Assembly (NCBI GenBank): GCA_902778455.1
Contig: CACYXR010000004.1
Location: 140,301-204,300 of the forward strand
Origin: an uncultured Selenomonadaceae bacterium
GTDB lineage: Bacteria > Bacillota > Negativicutes > Selenomonadales > Selenomonadaceae
Direction: 5' to 3'
DNA length: 64,000 nucleotides
Below, one piece after another: positions 8,987-17,986 of the stretch. The position numbers and the translations under genes were made by a program. Numbering within the stretch: the first letter of the stretch is position 1; each line of letters opens with the position of its first letter. The notes beneath the pieces were generated by a model, which did not search any database, had not been told where the DNA came from, and was given only the letters and a program-made list of their open reading frames with translations.

Positions 8987-11920
8987 CTATCCTTGTTTCT
9001 TTTCGCGCTCAATGAACGATTCAAATACGTCCGGCGGCACCGGGCGGGAGAAATAATAGCCCTGCACCAGGTCGCAGCCCGCGTTTTTCAGCATCGCCAT
9101 CTGATTTTCCGTTTCCACGCCCTCCGCGATCACGAGCATTTTCAGATTCTCGGCGATATCGAGGATCAGCTCCACCAGGCGGAAGTCCTGCTCGCTGTGC
9201 TCGATGTTCAGTATGAAGCCCCGGTCCATCTTCAGCACGTCCACCGGCATCGAAGAAAGCATATTCAGTGAGGAATAGCCGGAGCCGAAGTCGTCCATTT
9301 CGATTTCGTAGCCTTTGCTCCGCAGCCGTTCCATGACCTTCATCAGCTCGTCCGCATTGTCCGTGCAGGCGGACTCCGTCACCTCCAGCTTCAGGTCCTT
9401 GCGGTCCAGTCCGTTGCTTTCCACCAGCCCGTCGAGGATTTCCTCCAGCTGCGGGTCGAACATATCCACCCGGGACAAATTGATGGAAACCGGTATGGTA
9501 ACGCCGTATTTTTCCTTCCATTCGGCAATCTGCCGGGCAGCCTCAGCCCAGACATATTTGTCGACGAGGCTGATCTGCCCGTTTCCCTCGAACAGCGGGA
9601 TAAAATCGTTGGGCGGGATCAGGCCCAGCTCCGGATGCTGCCACCGGATCAGAGCCTCCGCGCTGGCCAGCCTCGGCGGGTCGCACTGGACGTTGTACTT
9701 GGGCTGATAATAGACCTTGAATTCCCGCTGCTCCACCGCCCGCCGCAGGTCGTTCAGCAGGCGCTGGCTGTAGTTTTCGCGGGAGCGGATTTCCTCATTG
9801 TAGATCATCAGATGCTTGTTGCCGCCCCGCACCATGTTGCAGGCCGACCACGCGCGCTCGAAGGCCTGGTCAGAGCCCAGCCCCTCCTGCCATGGCATGA
9901 CGCCCATGCGCAGGCGTATGCTGACGCTCCGCGACAGCTCGTTCAGCCGGTTCTGGAATTCCGCCAGCAGCGCCGGATAATCTTCCACATGCTTGCAGAA
10001 AATGTCGAACCTGTCCGCTTCGATACGGCCGGCGATGCCGATATTCCCCTCCAGGAACGTCTTGATTTCCTCGGCGAGGGAGCAAAGCACCATGTCGCCG
10101 TACTCGCGTCCGTTCAACTCGTTGACGAGATGGAACTGCTCGATATTCAGGACGATGGCGTCCGTCTTCAATCGTGGATAATCGCGGTTGAAGCGTCTCG
10201 CGTATTCGTAGAAAAAGCCCCGGCTGAACAGCCCGGTCAGGTCGTCGTTTTCCGTCACGGAAATGAGCTGCTGCCTGTCTTTCGCTTTTTTCCGGGCTTT
10301 CGCGCTGTACAGCGACAGGGAAAGCAGGAGCGTGGCGATAGTGGCGGCGACGGCGACGAACGGGACGAAATTGTCCTTTACGAAATCCGCGAAGCTGACC
10401 TTCTTCTCCGCGTAGGAGTGAGAAGCCAGCGACGAGTACACCTGCGTTTCCGGCACGAGATTGTTGAGCTTGTTGAGGATGGAGTAAAGCAGGGCGTCGT
10501 CCCGGCGCAGGGCGAAGGAGAAATGTATGTCCTCCCCGGTGGAAAGCGGCGCCAGATTGTATTTGGCGATTTGGTCGACAAGGCTGTTGAGTCTGTAAAG
10601 GGAAATCAGGCAGCAGTCCGCCTCGCCGGAGGCCACTGCCCGGAGCCGGTCCTCCCGTTTGTCGCAGAGCGTCACTTTCCATTCCGGGAAAAACTTCTTC
10701 ACGAAGTTCTCATGGTAATGGTTGCCCTTCACATACGCGACGCTCTCGATTTCCTGCAGGGAATATTTCTTGCGGTTTTCTCTCCGCACCACCGCGAACA
10801 TTTCCGAATGCATGGGCGGCGTCGATACCAGAACGTCCTCTTTCTCGCCGTCATAATCAGAAAAACTGACCGGGAACAGGCAGTCGATCTCCCCGTTTTT
10901 CAGTGCCTTCATCGCGGATTCCATGTCAGGGAACGCAATCGGATCAAAAACCAGGTTCGCGTTTTTCACGCCGGAGGCGGCAATTTTCAGGTAATCCTTC
11001 AGGGCGCCTGTCAGTATCCCCGTTTGCTCGTCCTTCCCGCAGTAAGGGAGGTAGTCGGCCCGGTAGCCCACCCGAACGACGCCGTGGCGCGCGAGCCATT
11101 CGCTTTCGGCGGGCGTGAGGTACGCGCCGAGGGCATTACTGTAAAAATACTTTTTGTTCATCTGCTGGTTGTAATACCGGTTTTCATCCTGGATCCGGTT
11201 CATGGCAGCATCCAGTTCCTGCAGCAGATCGGGGCGGTTCCGGCTCACCGCAAAGAAAAACGGAGAGGAGCCGACGCTGCAAATGGGAATGGGCCTGTCC
11301 TCGCCGACGCCGTTCTTGACGATGCTCGTGCCCACATAAATATCCAGCTCGCCCCGGTTCAGCTTTTGCAGCGAATCCTTTTCGCCGCCCGTCAGATCCA
11401 CGATTTCCGTCGAGATGCCGTATTTTTCCGCCCATGCGGCATAGAAATCCCGCTGCACGCTGCCCCGGTTTATGCCCACCCGCTTCCCGTTGAAGGAATC
11501 GAAATTGTCCAGACTGATTTGCGTATTCCGATTGGAAATATAAATATAATAATCTTCCTCGCCCATGGGCAGGGCGGAAAACAGCATATTCCCCGCCCGC
11601 TCCTCCGTATAGGAAACGTCGCTCAAAAGGTCGATCTCGCCCCGCTGGAGCATCTGCAAAAGCTCCGGCCAGCCCGCGTTTACATATTCATACTCCCAGC
11701 CGGTGTAGGCTGCAATCTTCTGTTGGTACTCGTAGGCAAAGCCGGAACGCCCGCCGAAGGAATCCGTGATATTGAACGGCGATTCGTACCACCCCACCCG
11801 CACGGTCTTTTTCCCGGAGGAAAACGCAAGCGCAGGAACAAGGAATACCAACAGCAGCAAAAGACAAAGCCGAAATGCGATCGTTTTTACGTTATTTGCA
11901 ACGGAAGGCGGTTTTTCCAT
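8987..11920 (-). CDS. Membrane sensor with two solute-binding domains, degenerate GGDEF and EAL phosphodiesterase
   Basis: The 977-residue protein has a signal/anchor helix (about 12-33), then two periplasmic solute-binding family 3 domains in tandem (about 38-260 and 280-505; openings VRVGWYESPFN and VRVGYRADYLPY). A membrane helix (about 520-545), a GGDEF-like domain and a C-terminal EAL domain follow. The cyclase signature is replaced by RIEADRF, so diguanylate cyclase activity is unlikely. The EAL domain keeps its catalytic set: EALIRWQ, INLSR, LEVTES, DDFGSGYSS, K in VLKMD and IAEGVET. It probably degrades cyclic di-GMP in response to an extracellular small molecule. It is monocistronic, with its own promoter and terminator. 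Confidence 0.88.
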   Translation of the reverse strand: MEKPPSVANNVKTIAFRLCLLLLLVFLVPALAFSSGKKTVRVGWYESPFNITDSFGGRSGFAYEYQQKIAAYTGWEYEYVNAGWPELLQMLQRGEIDLLSDVSYTEERAGNMLFSALPMGEEDYYIYISNRNTQISLDNFDSFNGKRVGINRGSVQRDFYAAWAEKYGISTEIVDLTGGEKDSLQKLNRGELDIYVGTSIVKNGVGEDRPIPICSVGSSPFFFAVSRNRPDLLQELDAAMNRIQDENRYYNQQMNKKYFYSNALGAYLTPAESEWLARHGVVRVGYRADYLPYCGKDEQTGILTGALKDYLKIAASGVKNANLVFDPIAFPDMESAMKALKNGEIDCLFPVSFSDYDGEKEDVLVSTPPMHSEMFAVVRRENRKKYSLQEIESVAYVKGNHYHENFVKKFFPEWKVTLCDKREDRLRAVASGEADCCLISLYRLNSLVDQIAKYNLAPLSTGEDIHFSFALRRDDALLYSILNKLNNLVPETQVYSSLASHSYAEKKVSFADFVKDNFVPFVAVAATIATLLLSLSLYSAKARKKAKDRQQLISVTENDDLTGLFSRGFFYEYARRFNRDYPRLKTDAIVLNIEQFHLVNELNGREYGDMVLCSLAEEIKTFLEGNIGIAGRIEADRFDIFCKHVEDYPALLAEFQNRLNELSRSVSIRLRMGVMPWQEGLGSDQAFERAWSACNMVRGGNKHLMIYNEEIRSRENYSQRLLNDLRRAVEQREFKVYYQPKYNVQCDPPRLASAEALIRWQHPELGLIPPNDFIPLFEGNGQISLVDKYVWAEAARQIAEWKEKYGVTIPVSINLSRVDMFDPQLEEILDGLVESNGLDRKDLKLEVTESACTDNADELMKVMERLRSKGYEIEMDDFGSGYSSLNMLSSMPVDVLKMDRGFILNIEHSEQDFRLVELILDIAENLKMLVIAEGVETENQMAMLKNAGCDLVQGYYFSRPVPPDVFESFIEREKKQG

Positions 11921-11972
11921 GATAAATCACCTGCTCAACTGCACTGTCAGATTGGATTCTTTTCTATATACG

Positions 11973-12001
11973 AATATAACATAAATATATTCATTTTACA
12001 A
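11973..12001 (-). promoter_or_regulatory. Promoter of the EAL gene
   Basis: TTGTAA, 17 bp, TATATT on the minus strand in an AT-rich gap upstream of the EAL gene. Confidence 0.6.
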
Positions 12002-12091
12002 TTATAATAGCGCGATGCGTTTTCATTTTGTTATTTTTCAAAAGTAACATAAATGCCGAAGAACATAGGCTTTGATTCCTTTCAAATGGTC

Positions 12092-12754
12092 TTAACGATT
12101 TTTCAGGAACGCGTCCGACGGGATCTCTCCGCCTTTTGGGACGACGATGAAATCCCCGTCGAAGGTTTCTTTTGCGATTTTGTGCAGAATGCCGCATTTT
12201 CCGTCAAGCAAAGTCATCGTGCCGGAAAGTATTTTGACCAGCGGCGCGACATAATCCTGCACCGCCCGCACATCATAACCGCCCGTGTCGATGATGTAGA
12301 ATTTGTTGCACGTCTTGTACAACCGGCGCAGAAAATCTTCGGCGGCCTCGCGCCCCATTTTCCCCGCCAGCTTGTCAAGGTCGATTTCGGATTCCTTAGT
12401 GCATTCCATCCAGCTTTCCGTAAAATAAACGCCGCCAATATCCCGCTGCAGGACGTCGAGACTGTCTCCGGAAAGCAGGATATCGAGGCAGTCCCGTGTA
12501 CGCGGCACGACAAGCTCCGCAGACGACGCGCGAAGCCCCGCAGTGCCGCCGCCGCATCCGCTGACACAGATCACAATCCGTTCCACATTGTAAAAACGGT
12601 CAATCATATCCTGCAAATATTCGTGCAGTTTTTTCGGGACGCTGTGCAGTTCCCGCGGGATAAAATACACGACGGCTTCCGAAGACGCCGCCGCAAGCGC
12701 GGCCTTCAGCTCCACCATCAGCGTCGGGCAGGAGAGGATCACGGTTTTCGGCAT
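12092..12754 (-). CDS. DUF1638 domain protein
   Basis: This 220-residue soluble protein matches the DUF1638 pattern as I know it: a CGGGTAGL motif (family form CG.GT.GL) and a downstream PRTRDCLDILL segment. The function is not established; in methanogens and some anaerobes the family occurs near corrinoid methyltransferases, but no such gene is next to it here. AAAGGTGG precedes the ATG. It stands alone between the EAL gene and a terminator, so context gives no role. Confidence 0.7.
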   Translation of the reverse strand: MPKTVILSCPTLMVELKAALAAASSEAVVYFIPRELHSVPKKLHEYLQDMIDRFYNVERIVICVSGCGGGTAGLRASSAELVVPRTRDCLDILLSGDSLDVLQRDIGGVYFTESWMECTKESEIDLDKLAGKMGREAAEDFLRRLYKTCNKFYIIDTGGYDVRAVQDYVAPLVKILSGTMTLLDGKCGILHKIAKETFDGDFIVVPKGGEIPSDAFLKNR

Positions 12755-12833
12755 AAAGACGCCACCTTTGCAAACAGCTTTTATTTTATAGAAAGTATTC
12801 TACGCTTCCGCCGTTTTTCCTTTATTTGCAGAA

Positions 12834-12883
12834 CCAAAAAAGCAACTCCCCAAAACCTTACACAAAAGATTTTGGGGAGTTGC
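12834..12883 (-). terminator. Strong terminator after the P-loop/Asp23 gene
   Basis: Perfect 15 bp-class stem GCAACTCCCCAAAA / TTTTGGGGAGTTGC followed on the minus strand by TTTTTT. Confidence 0.9.
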
Positions 12884-12901
12884 CTGGAATAAAATCACTT
12901 T

Positions 12902-13741
12902 TCAGGTCGCGCCCACATAGAGCGTGCGCACCATGATATTAACTTCCTGCACCACCATGCCGGTAACGCGCTCGATTTCTTCCTTAACCATTTCCTGCGT
13001 CTGATGGATCAGCGTCGGAATATGCTTGCCGTAGCGCAGCACAACTTCCAGCGAAACCTCGATACCCTGATCCTCGTCGCCGTCCTTCAGATGACGCACA
13101 CGAACATGGGCGACCTGGTTGACGAAATCTCTTTCGCCCACAAACCGCTTCACGATGGCCTTGATCACCGAATCGTCAATAATAAGCTTGCCGTAATAGC
13201 TGAACACCGGCCGAACAATGGATTTCTCACCCAGCTTCCGGCGTGGACGCGCTGATGAACGATGGAAGAAGGACTGGAGCGGATCGACCAGATAGCCGGA
13301 AAAATGCGGCTTCAACTCGATGGTCGGCACCGGGATGATATGCTTTCCTTCTTTCAGGCGATGATAGGCCGCCTTCTTCATGTCAGTCTCGGACGCGATA
13401 TCCTCGATGCGAACAATGCGGCTTGCCGGCGGCAGACGCAGAATTTTCGCGATTTTGTGCACCATGTTTTCCGACGTCGCAAGAATCAGCACGCGATTCG
13501 GCGCTTCACGATCCAGCGCCGCCCGCGCCTCCTCCGCGTGTCCGGGCAGGATGAAAATCGCCCGCCGCACCGCCATGATCCGGCTTTTCTCTTTCTTGGC
13601 CGAGCTGCCCGCGATAATTTTTCCGTCCTTGATCAAAAGGCCGTCGTCAATGATCACGTCCGCCTTGTACTGATTTGCAACCAGGAGCGCCCGATGGCTC
13701 TTTCCGGTCCCGCTGGGACCGACCAGCGCTATGACGTCCAT
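12902..13741 (-). CDS. P-loop domain fused to an Asp23/Gls24 domain
   Basis: The 279-residue protein opens with a Walker A motif GPSGTGKS (residues 8-15) in a domain of about 160 residues that includes a DVIIDDGLLI strand. After a basic linker it ends in a domain (about 182-277) with the Asp23/Gls24 alkaline-shock pattern: YYGKLIIDDSVI, a V-YGKHIPTLIHQTQ segment and a final VTGMVVQEVNIMV. Plain Asp23 proteins have only this second domain. The ATG at 13741 is favoured by AGGTG 6 bp upstream over a GTG at 13750. It likely couples nucleotide binding to an envelope-associated Asp23 scaffold; that role is inference. The downstream neighbour is a terminator; upstream is the PHP gene. Confidence 0.8.
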   Translation of the reverse strand: MDVIALVGPSGTGKSHRALLVANQYKADVIIDDGLLIKDGKIIAGSSAKKEKSRIMAVRRAIFILPGHAEEARAALDREAPNRVLILATSENMVHKIAKILRLPPASRIVRIEDIASETDMKKAAYHRLKEGKHIIPVPTIELKPHFSGYLVDPLQSFFHRSSARPRRKLGEKSIVRPVFSYYGKLIIDDSVIKAIVKRFVGERDFVNQVAHVRVRHLKDGDEDQGIEVSLEVVLRYGKHIPTLIHQTQEMVKEEIERVTGMVVQEVNIMVRTLYVGAT

Positions 13742-13759
13742 CACACTCACCTGCCAATG

Positions 13760-14587
13760 TTAATTCTGCGGCGGATGGAAAAACGGCGCCGCAAGTTCGT
13801 CATCCACGACGAACACGCCCAGCTCCGACGGCTCTCGCTGCGGAATCCCGTGGAAATCCGAGCCGCCTGTGACGCGCAGTCCTCGCGCTTCCGCCATTGC
13901 CAAATATCGCGCCGTATCTTCCGCGTCATGCCGTGGATAATACGCCTCGATTCCGCCAAAATCCAGTGCCAGCATCCGCTCGACAATCTTGTCGTCCTTC
14001 ACCAGCTTCGGATGAGCCAAAACCGGCACGCCGCCCGCGTTCCGGATCAAGGCTACCGCTTCCTCCGGCGCGATCCGATAATGCGGCACATACCCCGGCT
14101 GTCCGTAGTCCAAAAGCTTGTCGAAGGCTTCGCGGATCGTGCCGACCAGCCCTTTCTTCACCAACGCGCGCGCCATGTGCGCGCGCCCGATGGCGCGGGA
14201 CGTCCCGGCGATTTGCAGGACATCTCCTTCCGTAATGTCGTATCCGATGTCCTGCAGTTTCTCCACCATCGTGGAAAAACGCGCCCATCGCGATTCCGAA
14301 ATCTCCGTAACTTTGTCCGCCAAATCCTGATTGTAAATGTCGAAATCGTAACCGAGGATATGGACGTCGTGCTCATCCACCTCGCAGCTGAACTCGATTC
14401 CCGGAATGATATGCAAGGTTTTCGACGGATAAAGCCCCTGCTCGTACAAGTGCCGTATCCCGTCTACCGTGTCGTGATCGGTAATCGCAAGATACGAAAG
14501 CTTTGCCTCCTTCGCCGCAGCCACCAGTTCCTCCGGCGCGAGACGCCCATCCGAAAAACTCGTATGGGTATGTAGATCGCTTGCCAT
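13760..14587 (-). CDS. PHP domain metal-dependent phosphoesterase (TrpH/RNase AM-like)
   Basis: The 275-residue protein has the PHP active-site motifs: DLHTHTSFSDG near the N-terminus, ITDHDT, PGIEFSC, and C-terminal GSDFHG, plus a central insertion. Relatives include the YciV/RNase AM 5'-3' exonuclease, which acts on 5' ends of rRNA precursors and on short nucleotides such as 3',5'-bisphosphate nucleotides. I chose the ATG at 14587 because the protein then starts with the motif-bearing strand, as relatives do. It is 18 bp upstream of the P-loop/Asp23 gene and probably co-transcribed with it. Confidence 0.85.
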   Translation of the reverse strand: MASDLHTHTSFSDGRLAPEELVAAAKEAKLSYLAITDHDTVDGIRHLYEQGLYPSKTLHIIPGIEFSCEVDEHDVHILGYDFDIYNQDLADKVTEISESRWARFSTMVEKLQDIGYDITEGDVLQIAGTSRAIGRAHMARALVKKGLVGTIREAFDKLLDYGQPGYVPHYRIAPEEAVALIRNAGGVPVLAHPKLVKDDKIVERMLALDFGGIEAYYPRHDAEDTARYLAMAEARGLRVTGGSDFHGIPQREPSELGVFVVDDELAAPFFHPPQN

Positions 14588-14740
14588 AAACCTGCTTTCA
14601 CTTCCCGTTCCGCATTTAGGAAATACCAAACAAGCCCGCATCCCTGCGGCCTTTTGCGAAAATATCTGAAAAATGTATAAGCTATTATATCACATTCCCA
14701 GCGCGTTCGTCAAAAATTGAGGAAAAACCCTGAAAAAACA

Positions 14741-15526
14741 TCACGCAGCGTCCTCCCGGATCTGAATCCGTTCGATATTCGTCGCCTTCCCCGTCCCGTC
14801 GTCAACCGTCAAAAGAACCGCCGAATAAACCGCGGAACCGTCGGCGACCTCGAAACGCGCCGGCATTCCTGTTGTCGTCTTTGCCAGCACCGGCTCTTTC
14901 GTAAAACCGATCACGGAGTTCCACGGGCCGACCATGCCGAGGTCAGAAATAAACGCTGTTCCACCCGGCAAGATACGCTCGTCCGCCGTCTGCACATGGG
15001 TATGCGTACCGACCACCGCCGTCACGCGTCCGTCCAGATACCAGCCCATCGCCATTTTCTCCGATGTCGATTCCGCATGGAAATCCAGGAGCACCACGTC
15101 GCACTCGCCGGATAATTCCCGCAGCAAATCCTCCACACGCTGGAACGGGCAGTCCAGTTCCTGCATAAACGCGCGCCCCGAAAGGTTCATCACGCCGACA
15201 TTCTTTCCCCGCAGCGGATAGACACAGGCCCCTTTACCAGGAACGCCCGTCGGGTAATTCGCCGGTCGCAGCAGGTACGGCTCGTCGTCTATGAACTGAA
15301 GTACTTCTTTTTTGTCCCAGATATGATTGCCGCCGGTCACGACGTCCGCGCCGCCAAGCAAGAGCTCGTCCAGCGTCTTCTTCGTGACGCCCCTGCCCTC
15401 GGCGGAGTTCTCCCCGTTCACGACGACAAGGTCGACATTCTTTTCCTGCCGAAGCTTCGGCGTATATTTGGCAAAGGCCGCCCTTCCCGGGCGGCCTATT
15501 ACGTCTCCAACCATTAAAATTCGCAA
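14741..15526 (-). CDS. ymdB: YmdB-type metallophosphoesterase (TIGR00282 family)
   Basis: This 261-residue enzyme contains the family's metal ligands in GDVIGRPGR, NGENSAEG, GGNHIWDK, DFHAE and GTHTHVQT. In Bacillus, YmdB hydrolyses 2',3'-cyclic nucleotides and influences biofilm and motility decisions, and it is encoded directly downstream of rny, as here. The TTG at 15526 is preferred (8 bp after GAGG) and gives the common N-terminus MRILMVGD; an ATG at 15532 would be only 2 bp from GAGG. Its upstream neighbour ends 10 bp earlier. Confidence 0.92.
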   Translation of the reverse strand: MRILMVGDVIGRPGRAAFAKYTPKLRQEKNVDLVVVNGENSAEGRGVTKKTLDELLLGGADVVTGGNHIWDKKEVLQFIDDEPYLLRPANYPTGVPGKGACVYPLRGKNVGVMNLSGRAFMQELDCPFQRVEDLLRELSGECDVVLLDFHAESTSEKMAMGWYLDGRVTAVVGTHTHVQTADERILPGGTAFISDLGMVGPWNSVIGFTKEPVLAKTTTGMPARFEVADGSAVYSAVLLTVDDGTGKATNIERIQIREDAA

Positions 15527-15536
15527 AACCATTTCC

Positions 15537-16058
15537 TCACTTATTGAACACCAAAACCCGGCCTTCCTCGCGGATGCCGATCATGCGGTTTGTCACGCGC
15601 GAGATTTTCAGCGTGCCGATCATGTGGTCGATGGCGTTTTCATGGGCGGCAAGATCGAACTCGAAATCGTCGGGCCGGCTGTCGGGATCGACAATCAGCG
15701 TTTCCCCGAACCGTTCCCGCATGATCGTCGAAATCATGCTGATCTCGCCTTGCGAGATTGTACGGATATCGCGGATGACATGGAAAAACGCCGTATGTCC
15801 TTGCCCTTCGAGATATATTTCGATGCGCCCCTCGTCAAAGCCCTCGATGCTGTGATAGGTCAGGATGCTCTCGCGAATCAATTCCCCCGCACTCTCATAC
15901 TCCTGACGCGGAGGCACTTCATGGAGTGCAAAGGAAAAATGCAGCGCGTCTTCCTCCGGCTCATAGCTAATCGTGCCAATCTCAGGGTAGCACACCAAAA
16001 TGGACACTAAGAGATTGATCCCGTCGATGTTGGGCTTCTTTTTGCGACCAAATTGCAT
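15537..16058 (-). CDS. Conserved protein of unknown function between rny and ymdB
   Basis: A 173-residue soluble protein without signal peptide or membrane helix. It opens with a short basic stretch (FGRKKK) followed by INLLVSILVCYPEIGTISYEP. I do not recognise a named domain. The location between RNase Y and YmdB, on the same strand and with 10 bp to ymdB, suggests a role linked to RNA turnover or the same regulatory circuit, but this is only positional inference. Codon and composition match its neighbours, so it looks like a native gene. Confidence 0.75.
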   Translation of the reverse strand: MQFGRKKKPNIDGINLLVSILVCYPEIGTISYEPEEDALHFSFALHEVPPRQEYESAGELIRESILTYHSIEGFDEGRIEIYLEGQGHTAFFHVIRDIRTISQGEISMISTIMRERFGETLIVDPDSRPDDFEFDLAAHENAIDHMIGTLKISRVTNRMIGIREEGRVLVFNK

Positions 16059-16099
16059 GACTACCCCTCCTTTACCATATCACTCCTGCACAAAACCTT

Positions 16100-16184
16100 A
16101 GGAACTGTTCAGAAATAAATTTTTGCTCTCGCTTGTCTTCATTTCCCTGTGCGATAACTTAAAATTTATTTCTTTCCAGTTCCT
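16100..16184. repeat. Palindromic repeat, family A copy 1
   Basis: 85 bp element with imperfect 21 bp terminal inverted repeats: AGGAACTGTTCAGAAATAAAT at the left and, reversed, AGGAACTGGAAAGAAATAAAT at the right. It abuts the stop codon of rny. Related ends occur at 28504-28659 and 54111-54149. Confidence 0.65.
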
Positions 16185-17710
16185 TATTTCGCGTAATCGA
16201 CAACCCGTGTCTCGCGGATGACCGTCGCCTTGATCTGGCCCGGATATTCAAGCTCCGACTCAATTTTCTTGACAATATCATGCGCCAACGCGATGGACGC
16301 CACATCGTCCACCTTGTCCGGCTTCACCATGATACGGACCTCACGGCCCGCCTGAATTGCGTAGCAGTTGTCCACGCCGTCGAAGGACTTCGCGATTTCT
16401 TCCAGACGCGTCAGACGTTTCAGATACGTCTCGAGGCTCTCGCGACGTGCTCCCGGACGGGCCGCCGAAATAGCGTCCGCCGCCGCGACCAACACGGCCT
16501 CCACCGAAGTCGCTTCCTCGTCTCCGTGATGCGCAGCAATCGCATTAATAACTTCCGCGGACTCGCGATGCTTACGCGCAATGTCCGCACCGATGGTCAC
16601 ATGGGTTCCGTCGCTCTCATGGTCGATGGCCTTGCCGATATCGTGCAGAAGACCGCCGCGCTTCGCCAGCGCAACGTCCACGCCCAACTCCGCGGCCATG
16701 ACGCCCGCGAGCTGCGCGACCTCGATGGAATGGTTCAGCACATTCTGCCCATAGCTTGTGCGATAACGGAGGCGTCCCAAAAGCCGCACCAATTCCGGAT
16801 GCAGCCCGTGAACGCCCGTATCGAATGTCGCCTGCTCGCCGGCTTCCTTGATACGTTGGTCGACTTCGCGCTTCGCCTTGTCCACCATCTCCTCGATACG
16901 GGCCGGATGAATGCGGCCGTCCGTAATCAGCTTTTCTAGAGCAATCCGCGCGATTTCGCGGCGCACCGGATCGAAGCCGGACAGGATAACCGCTTCCGGC
17001 GTATCGTCAATGATCAGGTCGATTCCGGTTAAAGTTTCCAGCGCGCGGATATTTCGCCCTTCGCGACCGATAATGCGGCCTTTCATTTCGTCATTCGGCA
17101 ACGCGACAACGGAAACGGTAGTCTCCGCCACCTGATCGGCGGCGCAGCGCTGGATCGCCTGCGACACGATGTCGCGGGCGCGCTTGTCCGCCTCGTCCTT
17201 CGCCTGCTGCTCGTACTCCTTGATCATCATGGCCTTCTCGTGGCGCATTTCCTCTTCCGCCTCGGCCATCAACATCGCTTTCGCTTCTTCCGTCGTCAGC
17301 TTCGAGATACGCTCCAATTCCGCCTTCTGCTTTTCGTGCATTTCGGCGGCACGGCTGCGCTCCTCTTCCAGCGACGCGTCCTTCGCGATCAAAGCCTCTT
17401 CTTTCTTTTCCAGCGTTTCCAGCTTGCGGTCGAGATTCTCTTCCTTCTGCTGAAGGCGGCGTTCCTGACGCGCCATATCCGCTTTGCGTTCTTTCGTATC
17501 CTTGTCAAGGCTCTGCCGCATCTGGTGGATTTCTTCCTTCGCCTCGAGCACGGCCTCCTTCTTTCTGGCCTCGCCCGCCGCCTCTGCTTTCTCCACGATG
17601 CGCCGTGCCTCTTCCTCGGCGGAGCCGATTGCTCCCTCCGCCTGTTGCTTTCGTACATAATAACCGCCGCCGGCGCCGACAATCAAAGCCAGCGCGGACG
17701 CCAAAACCAA
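16184..17710 (-). CDS. rny: Ribonuclease Y
   Basis: The 508-residue protein has the RNase Y order: an N-terminal membrane anchor ([14 protein letters not shown]), a long charged coiled coil (about 35-200), a KH RNA-binding domain ([15 protein letters not shown]), and an HD catalytic domain ([13 protein letters not shown]). It initiates mRNA decay at the membrane. The start is uncertain: the TTG at 17710 lies 17 bp from the GGGAGG site, while an in-frame ATT at 17716 (giving MELVLAS) lies 11 bp from it. The gene has its own TTGACA promoter and is followed by the unknown gene and ymdB. Confidence 0.95.
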   Translation of the reverse strand: MVLASALALIVGAGGGYYVRKQQAEGAIGSAEEEARRIVEKAEAAGEARKKEAVLEAKEEIHQMRQSLDKDTKERKADMARQERRLQQKEENLDRKLETLEKKEEALIAKDASLEEERSRAAEMHEKQKAELERISKLTTEEAKAMLMAEAEEEMRHEKAMMIKEYEQQAKDEADKRARDIVSQAIQRCAADQVAETTVSVVALPNDEMKGRIIGREGRNIRALETLTGIDLIIDDTPEAVILSGFDPVRREIARIALEKLITDGRIHPARIEEMVDKAKREVDQRIKEAGEQATFDTGVHGLHPELVRLLGRLRYRTSYGQNVLNHSIEVAQLAGVMAAELGVDVALAKRGGLLHDIGKAIDHESDGTHVTIGADIARKHRESAEVINAIAAHHGDEEATSVEAVLVAAADAISAARPGARRESLETYLKRLTRLEEIAKSFDGVDNCYAIQAGREVRIMVKPDKVDDVASIALAHDIVKKIESELEYPGQIKATVIRETRVVDYAK

Positions 17711-17815
17711 TTCAATGATACTATGCGCCTCCCATTTGTTAAATTTTTTTGCTGCCTTTCGGCTTTTAGTTCCTTTGTCAATATAGCCTTGAATGTGGCA
17801 AAGCTATACGAGCTT

Positions 17816-17844
17816 ATTTTATATTGTTTTCCGGGGAGTGTCAA
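17816..17844 (-). promoter_or_regulatory. Promoter of rny
   Basis: Consensus TTGACA, 17 bp spacer, TAAAAT on the minus strand, about 100 bp upstream of the coding region. Confidence 0.8.
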
Positions 17845-17986
17845 GGAAACGGAGAAACAACGAAAAAACAACGATCTTGCGCCTTTTTTCCTCTGTATCC
17901 GCCGCAACTAAAATGGTACAATATTGGAAACGAAAATATAAGGACAAGGTCGACAAAGCAGCAACTGCTGAAAGGAGAGACAACTC

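Noticed and set aside
8987..11920. Active diguanylate cyclase in the EAL protein
   Set aside because: The GGDEF motif is replaced by RIEADRF and lacks the glycines and acidic residues needed for catalysis.
9635..12007. Open frame of 790 codons opposite the EAL gene
   Set aside because: Antisense shadow; the minus-strand protein has clear domains.
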